A stretch of DNA of 10,618 nt from Bacteroidaceae bacterium. GTDB taxonomy: Bacteria; Bacteroidota; Bacteroidia; Bacteroidales; Bacteroidaceae. The stretch is from assembly GCA_017472905.1 (NCBI GenBank), contig JAFUNW010000098.1:1-10618 (forward strand). The letters run 5' to 3'. Below are positions 1-5,992 of the stretch, piece by piece. Positions within the stretch are counted from its first letter, which is position 1; each line of letters begins with the position of its first letter. The notes beneath the pieces are model-generated. The model did no database searches. It was not told the DNA's origin and saw nothing but the letters and a program-made list of their open reading frames with translations. A program made the translations under genes and the position numbers.

Positions 1-85
1 TTACTTCAAAAATAGCGTTTCGCTTATTTTGTTCTGTTGTCAGCTCATAACGTGACAACATACTATCGTAGATTTCATTTTTCAT
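1..85 (-). CDS. AbiEii-type nucleotidyltransferase toxin, 5' end only
   Basis: This is the first 28 codons of a gene that runs off the left edge; it is too short to identify alone. It starts at an ATG (complement of 83-85) that overlaps the TGA of the upstream antitoxin gene as ATGA, the usual coupling of AbiE-type pairs. The visible peptide begins MKNEIYDSMLSRYELTTEQ and continues with NKRNAIFEV. That resembles the N-terminus of Bacteroidales AbiEii/AbiGii proteins, in which a GG-[ST] nucleotidyltransferase motif normally follows shortly after. The motif itself lies outside the window. In the family, AbiEii is a cytosolic nucleotidyltransferase toxin that arrests growth, in some homologues by modifying tRNA ends. 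The assignment rests mainly on the partner gene and the overlap, and whether the rest is intact cannot be seen. Confidence 0.75.
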   Translation of the reverse strand, partial: MKNEIYDSMLSRYELTTEQNKRNAIFEV

Positions 86-708
86 CGTCTCAGGAACTTT
101 AATAAAGTTGCAATAGAGTCGGCCTTCTTGCCTACCTTTATATACTCTTCAAAAATAGTTGCGTCAAACTTATAAAACTCATCCATATCCATTCGGATGT
201 CATGCTCAAGATAGCTTTCCACATCCTTCAAAAAGCGCAGATTGACCTTGGGAGAGTTTGCAATCAAATCGCACAAAGCCTTTTCGGGTGATGCTATCAA
301 GAAAGCATACTCACCCTTATGCATACTCCTTACACCTACTGAAAATGCATCTCTGACAATGTACTTGTAATCATAAATTCCTATAGGAGTCTGAAAACTC
401 CGAGAATGCTTCACTGTCATTGATTGATGCGTATATACAGCCTCTGGAATCAAGCCATAGTATCTTAACGCTGTTGACATGGAGATGTAAGAAGGTGCAT
501 AAAGGTGATTAGCTATCAATTCACTCGAAAGCATCTTTCCTGAATGTTCAGGATTGACAACATATAGCCCCCTCTTCAATCTTATAATATACCCATTCTT
601 CTCAAGCCAAACGACCTTCTTGTCTGGTGACTTGAGTTCTGAATATAACGATTCGATAACAGAAGTCGTTATTGGAATGATTCCTATTTCTCTTAATTGT
701 CTATTCAC
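82..708 (-). CDS. AbiEi-family antitoxin / transcriptional regulator (type IV toxin-antitoxin)
   Basis: A 208-aa protein of the AbiEi antitoxin family. An N-terminal winged-helix-like part (about residues 1-60, with RLKRGLYVV near 43-51) is followed by the family's conserved core: STALRYYGLIPEAVY at about 78-92 and SPEKALCDLI at 140-149. Known AbiEi proteins neutralise the AbiEii nucleotidyltransferase without binding it and repress their own promoter by binding inverted repeats. The length is normal and the frame is open throughout. The start is a GTG (complement of 706-708); no in-frame ATG occurs until residue 59, and the residues after the GTG match the usual family start. The TGA stop overlaps the toxin ATG, implying translational coupling. 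An imperfect inverted repeat at 731-765 is a candidate operator. The family call is secure from sequence; function in abortive infection is inferred. Confidence 0.88.
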   Translation of the reverse strand: MNRQLREIGIIPITTSVIESLYSELKSPDKKVVWLEKNGYIIRLKRGLYVVNPEHSGKMLSSELIANHLYAPSYISMSTALRYYGLIPEAVYTHQSMTVKHSRSFQTPIGIYDYKYIVRDAFSVGVRSMHKGEYAFLIASPEKALCDLIANSPKVNLRFLKDVESYLEHDIRMDMDEFYKFDATIFEEYIKVGKKADSIATLLKFLRR

Positions 709-712
709 AGTG

Positions 713-720
713 CAAATATA
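713..720 (-). promoter_or_regulatory. Possible -7 element for the abiE pair
   Basis: On the minus strand this reads TATATTTG, an exact match to the Bacteroides -7 consensus TAnnTTTG. It ends only 4 bases before the GTG start, so transcription would begin at or just inside the start codon, implying a leaderless or nearly leaderless mRNA. The nearest upstream TTTG (complement of 746-749) is 25 bases away, longer than the usual 19-21, so the promoter call is tentative. Confidence 0.35.
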
Positions 721-730
721 GCAATATTCT

Positions 731-765
731 GAACAATAAAAGAAACAAAAGCTCTTTTTCTGTTC
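731..765. repeat. Imperfect inverted repeat upstream of abiEi (possible operator)
   Basis: The arms GAACAATAAAAG (731-742) and CTTTTTCTGTTC (754-765) pair at 10 of 12 positions around an 11-base spacer. The repeat lies just upstream of the putative -7 element of the antitoxin gene. AbiEi proteins studied elsewhere autorepress through promoter inverted repeats, so this is a reasonable operator candidate, but AT-rich sequence can give such a match by chance. Confidence 0.35.
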
Positions 766-837
766 GAAATATTACGCTTGAAAGGGTTTTAAAACCAAAA
801 TAGTGACTATCCCTAGATGTGATATTTCATAAATACA

Positions 838-892
838 TTCGATTCTTGATCGGTAAGTCGAAAAATAATAGAGTTACCGACCAAGAATCGAA
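838..892. repeat. 19-bp inverted repeat upstream of the broken ATPase gene
   Basis: The arms at 838-856 and 874-892 are reverse complements at 18 of 19 positions around a 17-base AT-rich spacer. The right arm ends 10 bases before a TACCTTTG -7-like element (903-910), so the repeat covers the place where the -33 box should be. This suggests an operator or a regulatory hairpin belonging to the ATPase promoter. It could instead act on the divergent abiE genes, whose start is about 130 bases away. Confidence 0.6.
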
Positions 893-902
893 GGATTTTA
901 TT

Positions 903-910
903 TACCTTTG
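903..910 (+). promoter_or_regulatory. -7 promoter element before the ATPase remnant
   Basis: TACCTTTG matches the Bacteroides TAnnTTTG consensus exactly and sits 22 bases before the remnant's ATG at 933, a normal spacing. No TTTG is present 19-21 bases upstream, where the inverted repeat lies instead, so either the -33 box is weak or a regulator recruits polymerase. It is probably a relic of the promoter of the now broken gene. Confidence 0.4.
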
Positions 911-932
911 CAAAAACTTAAATAATTATGAC

Positions 933-1048
933 ATGAATAATGTTATCATAGGAAGAAAGGCTGAGCAGGAAATTCTGCGTCAGCGTATTGAATCGAAGTC
1001 TCCAGAACTTATTGCTTTATGGAAGACGCCGTATCGGTAAGACCTACT
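933..1048 (+). pseudogene. 5' remnant of an ATP-binding (archaeal-type ATPase_2/AAA) protein
   Basis: From the ATG at 933 the peptide MNNVIIGRKAEQEILRQRIE and then SKSPELIAL matches the N-terminus of the large Bacteroidales ATP-binding protein family (ATPase_2-like AAA proteins, often with a nuclease-like C-terminal domain). After TTA at 1017-1019 two bases are missing. Restoring a TA gives Y and then GRRRIGKT, a textbook Walker A encoded by 1021-1044. Immediately after GKTY the sequence switches to the tail of a DUF3791-type gene. Only about 39 codons of a protein normally several hundred residues long survive, so it is certainly non-functional. Translation upstream of 933 in the same frame runs through the inverted repeat and is not coding. 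The frameshift looks like loss of one TA unit from TATA. Confidence 0.8.
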
Positions 1049-1084
1049 CTATTTGGCGGACGAATTGATGATAGAGTATCCTTG
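1041..1084 (+). pseudogene. 3' remnant of a DUF3791-type gene fused to the ATPase fragment
   Basis: In one frame this reads DLLYLADELMIEYP and a TGA stop, nearly identical to the last 13 residues (DLYLADELMMEYP) of the intact gene at 1359-1562. At the DNA level 1048-1087 matches 1525-1564 at 36 of 40 positions. The four differences are transitions, three of them synonymous, as expected if this was once a working paralogue. The join with the ATPase falls at GACCT, present at the equivalent site of the intact copy (1521-1525), so a deletion through short shared sequence is likely. Confidence 0.75.
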
Positions 1085-1146
1085 ATTATTCCTATATAGT
1101 CCAATTTTTTTTGTTTGCGGAAAAGACAATTTTATGTGTTTTTAGC

Positions 1147-1212
1147 GAAAGCGGCTTCATCTGCCAACGAAAGCGGCTTCATTGGCTGTTGAAAGCGGCT
1201 TCGTAGGTAGAT
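1147..1212 (+). repeat. Three tandem 22-nt units with a fixed 12-nt core
   Basis: Units start at 1147, 1169 and 1191. Each has an identical GAAAGCGGCTTC core followed by 10 variable bases. The reverse complement of the core follows at 1213-1224, again exactly 22 bases on, and forms a terminator with the third unit. The first two units are thus extra copies of the terminator's 5' arm. The core is nearly self-complementary, so units could also pair with one another. Confidence 0.85.
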
Positions 1213-1233
1213 GAAGCCGCTTTCATTTTTTTT
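1191..1233 (+). terminator. Rho-independent terminator after the remnant genes
   Basis: GAAAGCGGCTTC (1191-1202) and GAAGCCGCTTTC (1213-1224) form a perfect 12-bp stem with a 10-base loop, followed by A and eight T (1226-1233). Orientation suits the plus-strand remnant upstream. The same plan recurs after the intact gene at 1603-1645. Confidence 0.85.
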
Positions 1234-1358
1234 GTATTTTCACCGAGGTTTACGATTCTGTCAGTTAACGCTTTATGTTGACTGCTTTTAGCCTTATTTA
1301 TATAGCAGGTTGACTGAGTTATCTACATTTTAATGAAGCAATAAAACAGAATTAACGT

Positions 1359-1562
1359 ATGGATGCAGTAGGAGTTATGAAATTATTGAAATATGCACGT
1401 GTCATCCAAGAATTTGCCAAACAGAAGGGCATATCTTTGGGCGAAGCAATGGATTTGTTCTGTCATTCCACCACTTTTCAACTGTTACAAGCGGGGATTG
1501 CCGACCTGCATTGTCGTAGTGACCTCTATCTGGCAGACGAATTGATGATGGAATATCCTTGA
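1359..1562 (+). CDS. Small DUF3791-like protein, probably cytosolic
   Basis: A 67-aa protein with no signal peptide or membrane segment; it is mostly helical in character, with RVIQEFAKQKGISLGEAMDL near residues 14-33 and an acidic end DLYLADELMMEYP. The pattern (helix, then a K-x-I-S-x-x-E-A turn, a later DLH at about 49-51, and a short acidic tail) resembles the DUF3791 family; I make that call by recognition, without a search. In other Bacteroidales such genes often neighbour DUF3990 proteins (suspected ADP-ribosyltransferase-like) and may be part of toxin-antitoxin-like modules, but no DUF3990 gene is present here. ATG at 1359 is the natural start; no clear Shine-Dalgarno or TAnnTTTG lies upstream. 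A broken paralogue ends at 1084, so the gene was once duplicated locally. A strong terminator follows 40 bases after the stop. Confidence 0.7.
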   Translation: MDAVGVMKLLKYARVIQEFAKQKGISLGEAMDLFCHSTTFQLLQAGIADLHCRSDLYLADELMMEYP

Positions 1563-1602
1563 TTTAAGTGTGATTTTTATGAAGTAACCTTCAATGCTCC
1601 AC

Positions 1603-1645
1603 GAAGGCGGCTTCGATGGACAATGAAGCCGCCTTCATTTTTTTT
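1603..1645 (+). terminator. Rho-independent terminator after the DUF3791-like gene
   Basis: GAAGGCGGCTTC (1603-1614) and GAAGCCGCCTTC (1625-1636) make a perfect 12-bp stem with a 10-base loop, then A and eight T (1638-1645). Arm length, loop length and T tract equal those of the terminator at 1191-1233, with compensating base changes in the two arms, so the pair are diverged copies. Confidence 0.9.
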
Positions 1646-1646
1646 G

Positions 1647-1670
1647 GGCACTTTTGCCAAGTGTCTTTTT
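1647..1670 (+). terminator. Weak second hairpin with T run, possible back-up terminator
   Basis: GGCACTT (1647-1653) pairs with AAGTGTC (1659-1665) with one G-U pair and a 5-base loop, followed by five T. It starts just after the T tract of the main terminator. The stem is short, so this may be chance. Confidence 0.3.
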
Positions 1671-1857
1671 CTTTCATCTTTGCCAAATTTCTACTATGTG
1701 TTTCATCACAACGTATTGCGTGTTGGCAGCTTTCACCTCTATTTGATGAAACTTCTCATCAGGCATTATTTCATGTTGTTTCTATCCATAAGTCATTAAA
1801 ATTTGTTACTGTCATGCCGGTTGTTCCCATTTGAAGAAAAGCTTTTCTACTTTTTCT
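1671..1857. other. Non-coding stretch before the yfhO promoter
   Basis: I see no gene here: a 72-codon open frame beginning at 1616 starts inside the terminator stem and has no coding character. The only structure noted is a perfect 9-bp inverted repeat, GTTTCATCA (1700-1708) and TGATGAAAC (1744-1752), separated by 35 bases and without a clear role. Confidence 0.5.
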
Positions 1858-1888
1858 TTTGTATTTTTCCCGTTTTACACTACCTTTG
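1858..1888 (+). promoter_or_regulatory. Bacteroides-type promoter for yfhO
   Basis: TTTG at 1858-1861 and TACCTTTG at 1881-1888 are separated by 19 bases, matching the Bacteroides sigma-ABfr -33/-7 consensus in both boxes and spacing. Transcription should begin near 1894-1896. It is the best promoter in the window and places a leader of about 50 bases before the ATG at 1947. Confidence 0.8.
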
Positions 1889-1946
1889 CGCCCTATAAAC
1901 AAGAATTTGCGAGGATGTGGAATCCTCCTCTAAACTACATACATTT

Positions 1947-4469
1947 ATGGCTTTTTTAAAGAAGATATTGCCCGATGTCATAGTCGTGGCTTTTTTTGCA
2001 GTTATCTCTTTTGTCTATTTCTACCCGGCAAATGTAGAGGGACTTGTATTGGGACAACATGACAACGTTGCCGGAATCGGTTCAGGACAAGAACGTAAAG
2101 AGTTTATGGAGCGTACGGGCGAAGATACCCGTTGGACGAATGCTATATTCAGTGGTATGCCAACTTTCCAAATGGCTCCTAGCTACGGTTCTACCGATAT
2201 ACTCAGTTATGTAGAGCAAATCTACCGATTGTTTATTCCCGGTTATACCTGGTATTTATTGGTGTTGTTATTGGGATTTTATATCCTGCTTCGTGCGTTT
2301 GATTTTCGGGCATGGATGGCTGCTTTAGGGGCTGTTCTGTGGGCTTTTTCTTCTTATTTCTTTATTCTGATTGCTGCCGGTCATATCTGGAAATTGATTA
2401 CTTTGGCATATATACCGGCCACTATAGCCGGTATGGTTTTGGTTTATAGGGGACGTATGTTGTGGGGAACGATTCTGACAGCTCTCTTTCTTGCATTGCA
2501 GATTCGGGCCAACCATGTGCAGATGAGTTATTATTTCCTCTTTCCCATGCTTTTCATGGCCATAGCCTTTGGCATAGAGGCTTGGAATAAGGGAAGAATA
2601 GGAGCTTTTTTCAAGCAAACCGGTGTGTTAATCGTTGCAGCATTGATAGGCATCAGCATCAACCTTTCTAATTTATATCACACGTATGAGTATAGTAAAG
2701 AGACGATGCGCGGAAAGAGTGAACTAGTAAAGCCTGATACCGGCAACCAAACGAGCAGCGGATTGGAGCGCGACTACATTACCCAATGGAGCTATGGCAT
2801 CGGTGAGACTTGGAGTTTGTTGGTTCCCAATGTAAAGGGAGGTGCTTCTGTGCCATTGGCTCTCAATGAGAAGGCTATGGAGAAAGCCAATCCGATGTAT
2901 CGTGGAATTTATGGCCAAATCGGTCAATATTGGGGAGAACAACCCGGAACTTCGGGACCTGTATACGTGGGTGCATTTGTGTTGACCCTGTTTATATTAG
3001 GCTTGTTTATTGTTAAAGGCCCTATGAAGTGGGCATTGTTAGCTGCGACCATATTGTCAATACTCTTGTCGTGGGGAAAAAACTTCATGGGATTCACCGA
3101 CCTCTTCTTGGATTATGTGCCGATGTATGATAAATTCCGGGCTGTTTCTTCTATTTTGGTAATAGCAGAGTTTACCATTCCATTGTTGGCGATGATGGCT
3201 TTGCGCGAAATTGTCAATCGTGTGCAGAGCGGAGATTCAAACCAAAAGCTTTACGTTAAAGGTAAACTTTCGATGCTTCAATGTCTGTATATCAGCGTGG
3301 GCTTTACTGCCGCTGTGTCGCTTTGTTTTGCATTGATGCCATCGGTTTTCTTCTCACGTTACATTTCTACCAGTGAAATGGGAGCTTTGGCAGGACTTCC
3401 GGCCGAACATTTAACTCCGATTATCAACAACTTGACAGAAATGCGCCAAAGCATATTTACGGCCGATGCCTGGAGAAGCTTTGGGTTTATCGTGGCCGGT
3501 ATGCTCGTGGTGTTGCTCTACAATGCCCGTAAAATTAAAACCGGCGTTCTGATCGCTTTGTTGCTCTCTCTCTCTCTCTTGGATATGTGGCAGATAAATT
3601 TACGTTATCTGAATACGGACGACCGAAACTTATTCCAGAAGAAAGCGCAAACAATGGCTGCATTTCGGAAAACGGCAACCGATGAAGTTATTCTCAAAGA
3701 TACGGCTTTGGATTATAGGGTGCTCAATTTGGCCGGCAATACATTCAATGAAAACAATACATCTTATTTCCATAAGAGCATCGGAGGATACCATGCGGCC
3801 AAGCTTCGCCGATACCAAGAAATAATAGAGGAGCATATTCAAGGCGAAATGCAAACGGTATTCAAAGAAGCCTCTCAAACGGGTGGAGATATGAGTCAAG
3901 CTAATGGACAAGCCTATCCGGTATTGAACATGTTGAATACCCGTTGGTTTATTATGCCGGCACAAGGTGGAGGAACTCTTCCGCTATACAATCCGCATGC
4001 GTTGGGAAATGCCTGGTTTGTTGATTCGGTTGTTTATGTCTCCAACGCCAATGAAGAGATAGAAGCATTGCATACCCTTTATCCGGCTGATGTAGCTGTT
4101 GTAGACAATAAATTCAAAGATTTGATATCCGTTCCGCAAGCTCGCGGAACAATCACATTGAAAAGCTATGAACCGAATCATTTGATTTATGAAGCCAATG
4201 CGCCGAAGAGTGGAGTTGTTGTTTTCTCTGAAATCTATTATCCCGGCTGGCAGGCAACCATTGATGGTGAAGAGGTGGAAATCGGACGTGCTGACTACAT
4301 TTTGCGTGCATTAAATGTTCCCGCCGGGCTGCATACGATAGAGTTTGTATTCAATCCTCGCTCTTTGCGTATTACGGAAACCATTGCTTATATTGCACTG
4401 GCCTTGTTGGGATTGGGAGTTTTGGTCGGTGGCGTGCTCCAATTACGTAAGAAATCGCATCGTGCGTAA
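1947..4469 (+). CDS. YfhO-family multi-spanning membrane protein
   Basis: An inner-membrane protein of 840 residues from the ATG at 1947. The first hydrophobic span (about 9-27) is followed by a periplasmic loop with the family's signature run (GQHDNVAGIGSGQE, then TRWTNAIFSGMPTFQMAPSY). Many more hydrophobic segments follow to about residue 550. A soluble domain of about 230 residues comes next, with the typical YfhO end (FSEIYYPGWQATIDG, then LNVPAGLHTIEFVFNP), and a last span lies just before a basic tail, RKKSHRA. YfhO proteins are GT-C-like and are thought to act in glycosylation of envelope polymers in Gram-positives; the Bacteroidales role is unknown. A frame-compatible GTG at 1917 would add 10 residues, but ATG gives the normal family start. 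The gene holds a (CT)8 tract at 3564-3579. The family call is firm and the function uncertain. Confidence 0.9.
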   Translation: MAFLKKILPDVIVVAFFAVISFVYFYPANVEGLVLGQHDNVAGIGSGQERKEFMERTGEDTRWTNAIFSGMPTFQMAPSYGSTDILSYVEQIYRLFIPGYTWYLLVLLLGFYILLRAFDFRAWMAALGAVLWAFSSYFFILIAAGHIWKLITLAYIPATIAGMVLVYRGRMLWGTILTALFLALQIRANHVQMSYYFLFPMLFMAIAFGIEAWNKGRIGAFFKQTGVLIVAALIGISINLSNLYHTYEYSKETMRGKSELVKPDTGNQTSSGLERDYITQWSYGIGETWSLLVPNVKGGASVPLALNEKAMEKANPMYRGIYGQIGQYWGEQPGTSGPVYVGAFVLTLFILGLFIVKGPMKWALLAATILSILLSWGKNFMGFTDLFLDYVPMYDKFRAVSSILVIAEFTIPLLAMMALREIVNRVQSGDSNQKLYVKGKLSMLQCLYISVGFTAAVSLCFALMPSVFFSRYISTSEMGALAGLPAEHLTPIINNLTEMRQSIFTADAWRSFGFIVAGMLVVLLYNARKIKTGVLIALLLSLSLLDMWQINLRYLNTDDRNLFQKKAQTMAAFRKTATDEVILKDTALDYRVLNLAGNTFNENNTSYFHKSIGGYHAAKLRRYQEIIEEHIQGEMQTVFKEASQTGGDMSQANGQAYPVLNMLNTRWFIMPAQGGGTLPLYNPHALGNAWFVDSVVYVSNANEEIEALHTLYPADVAVVDNKFKDLISVPQARGTITLKSYEPNHLIYEANAPKSGVVVFSEIYYPGWQATIDGEEVEIGRADYILRALNVPAGLHTIEFVFNPRSLRITETIAYIALALLGLGVLVGGVLQLRKKSHRA
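3564..3579 (+). repeat. (CT)8 dinucleotide tract inside yfhO
   Basis: Eight uninterrupted CT units encode part of a membrane span reading LLLSLSLL. Gain or loss of one unit would shift the frame after about residue 540, removing the C-terminal domain. Confidence 0.9.
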
Positions 4470-4523
4470 GATACAATAGTATATAATTAATTCAAACAAA
4501 AACTGGTAAAAAACAATTCGATT

Positions 4524-5171
4524 ATGAGACTATTCAAAATGTTTGTAGGATGTCTTTGTCTGATGGCTATGGCATCGTGTGGAAATGGTAATCAAAGTGT
4601 GAACAACAAACCAACAGGAGATTCAATCATGAAAGAAGAAAACAATGCGGTAATAGAGACTATAATGGCTCGCCGCAGTATTCGAAAGTATAAAAATGAA
4701 ACTGTAAACCGCGAACTCCTCGACCAAATCATGGAGTGCGGAATCAATGCTCCTAACGGACAGAACAAGCAATCGTGGGAAGTGCGAGTTGTAGACAATC
4801 CACAAGTGATGAAAGAAATATGCGATGCGCTCAATGCTGCCTATCCGGACATGGACAATGCCGCCGGTTGTTTCCGAGGAGCTCCGATTATGGTTTTTAT
4901 TGCTCGTGACAAGTCGTATGACTTCTCTGCCTACGATTGTGGATTGATGGCAGAGAATATGATGCTTTCTGCTCAATCGCTTGGAATTGGTTCCATCTGT
5001 TTGGGTAGTCCTGTACGCTTCATCAATGATAATCCGGCTTGCGAACCTATTCTCAAGCGTTTGGCTTTCAGTGAGGGGTATGAATTATCCCTTTGCGTAG
5101 GATTGGGATATGCTGCAGAGTCTCCAAATGCCAAGCCGCGCGATAAAGGAAAAGTACAATACGTAGAATAA
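4524..5171 (+). CDS. Nitroreductase-family oxidoreductase with lipoprotein signal
   Basis: A 215-aa protein. Residues 1-19 form a lipoprotein signal (basic MRLFK, hydrophobic stretch, lipobox MASC with Cys19), then an Asn/Gln-rich linker to about residue 40. The rest is a nitroreductase fold: the FMN-binding ARRSIRKY at 49-56, APNGQNKQSW at 76-85, the core AENMMLSAQSLGIGSICLGS, and a C-terminal GLGYAAESP. Family members are usually dimeric FMN enzymes that reduce nitro groups, quinones or similar compounds with NAD(P)H; the substrate here is unknown. The signal implies an envelope-attached form. An AGGAG at 4616-4620, 8 bases before the in-frame ATG of Met36 (4629), could start a cytosolic form lacking it. 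The gene is 54 bases after yfhO with no promoter seen between, so read-through from yfhO is likely. Confidence 0.88.
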   Translation: MRLFKMFVGCLCLMAMASCGNGNQSVNNKPTGDSIMKEENNAVIETIMARRSIRKYKNETVNRELLDQIMECGINAPNGQNKQSWEVRVVDNPQVMKEICDALNAAYPDMDNAAGCFRGAPIMVFIARDKSYDFSAYDCGLMAENMMLSAQSLGIGSICLGSPVRFINDNPACEPILKRLAFSEGYELSLCVGLGYAAESPNAKPRDKGKVQYVE

Positions 5172-5197
5172 AACTTGTTGTTTTATAGAACCAAATA

Positions 5198-5241
5198 ATA
5201 TCCGCCTCATAAGTTGTTTAAGCTTGTGAGGCGGATATTTT
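5198..5241. terminator. Hairpin terminator between convergent genes
   Basis: A perfect 12-bp stem, ATATCCGCCTCA (5198-5209) with TGAGGCGGATAT (5227-5238), and a 17-base loop, followed on the plus strand by a short T run. It lies 27 bases after the nitroreductase stop and 69 bases beyond the yidD stop on the other strand, so it probably ends plus-strand transcription and may serve both directions. Confidence 0.75.
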
Positions 5242-5309
5242 GTATATGATTCATTCCAAAGAAATTCCGGTATCTACTCGAAGTTTATTGCTAAAAAATA
5301 TCTGTAATC

Positions 5310-5540
5310 TTATGGAACAGGGTCATATCCGGAACCTCCCCAAGGATGGCAACGGAGTAGTCTGCGAATGGTGAGGTATAGTCCCTTGAACGGACCATGC
5401 TTTTGGATGGCTTCCAAGGCATATTGCGAACATGTGGGGGTGAAACGACAGGAGGGAGGGGTTAACGGAGAGATAAAGTTTCTGTAGAAACGGATGGGAA
5501 TGAGCAACAGCTCAATGATTATTTTCTTTAAAAGCTTCAT
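5310..5540 (-). CDS. yidD: YidD, membrane protein insertion efficiency factor
   Basis: A 76-aa protein of typical family length. An amphipathic hydrophobic N-terminus (MKLLKKIIIELLLIPIRFYR) should lie along the inner membrane. It is followed by the family signature PPSCRFTPTCSQYALEAI (residues 28-45, with Cys31 and Cys37) and RRLLRCHPWGGSGYDPVP at the end (Cys64). YidD helps the YidC insertase place proteins in the membrane. The start ATG overlaps the rnpA stop as ATGA, the classic rnpA-yidD pairing of bacteria; the usual following partner yidC is not here. The identification is secure. Confidence 0.96.
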   Translation of the reverse strand: MKLLKKIIIELLLIPIRFYRNFISPLTPPSCRFTPTCSQYALEAIQKHGPFKGLYLTIRRLLRCHPWGGSGYDPVP

Positions 5541-5971
5541 GAGACATCGGTAGTTTGTGCATTTGCATCGAAGAGAGGACGGAAATCCTTTTCTGCAATG
5601 CGATATAGAATCGACTTCATTTTGTTTTCGATTTCCGTAGAGTCATGCAGTTCTTTGTCTAGCCAGATGAAAGCTATGACCAGGTTGTAAGGCTTCTCCT
5701 GAAGAGCAGAGTGAAGGATGTGCTTATTTTTGCGGAAAGCTTCACGAATCTGTCTTTTAATCCGATTGCGCTTTACTGCTCGTTTGAAAAGTCTTTTAGG
5801 AACACTGATCAGTATGCTGACAGGAGCTTCTCCATCTTTTTTAGCGGGCATAAAGACGGTCCGTATGGGAAAAATGGGGAAAGATTTGCTTCCGCTTTCG
5901 AAAAGCTTGTTGATGATAGAACGCTTATGCATGCGTTCTGCTTTGCGGAGAGTAGCTTTTTCTTCTGTCAT
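5537..5971 (-). CDS. rnpA: Ribonuclease P protein component
   Basis: A 144-aa basic protein. It carries the RNR signature at about residues 61-80 (LFKRAVKRNRIKRQIREAFR), which contacts the RNase P RNA, and an N-terminal LRKAERMHKRSIINKLFESG typical of RnpA. With the catalytic RNA it matures tRNA 5' ends. It is slightly longer than many homologues because of an extended C-terminus (after about residue 115) ending in low-conservation sequence. It overlaps yidD by 4 bases. rpmH, often upstream in other phyla, is absent; hemD is upstream instead. An inverted repeat fills most of the 113-base gap to hemD, and no clear promoter is visible there, so transcription may come from the hemD side. Confidence 0.95.
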   Translation of the reverse strand: MTEEKATLRKAERMHKRSIINKLFESGSKSFPIFPIRTVFMPAKKDGEAPVSILISVPKRLFKRAVKRNRIKRQIREAFRKNKHILHSALQEKPYNLVIAFIWLDKELHDSTEIENKMKSILYRIAEKDFRPLFDANAQTTDVS

Positions 5972-5992
5972 GAGTAAGTTTCCGAATTCTTA

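Noticed and set aside
819..1040. Intact 73-aa small protein
   Set aside because: The frame opens inside the inverted repeat and ends because of the frameshift; real similarity begins only at the ATG at 933 and continues in another frame.
1147..1224. CRISPR-like short array
   Set aside because: Repeats are 12 nt with 10-nt linkers and end in an inverted copy plus T8; this is a terminator structure, far below CRISPR repeat and spacer sizes, and no cas genes are present.
1277..1316. GTTGACTG direct repeat (1277-1284 and 1309-1316)
   Set aside because: Only 8 bases, spaced 32 apart, with no associated gene or mobile element; chance is likely.
1616..1834. 72-codon open frame on the plus strand
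   Set aside because: It begins within the terminator stem, crosses the T tract and has no protein-like pattern or upstream signals.
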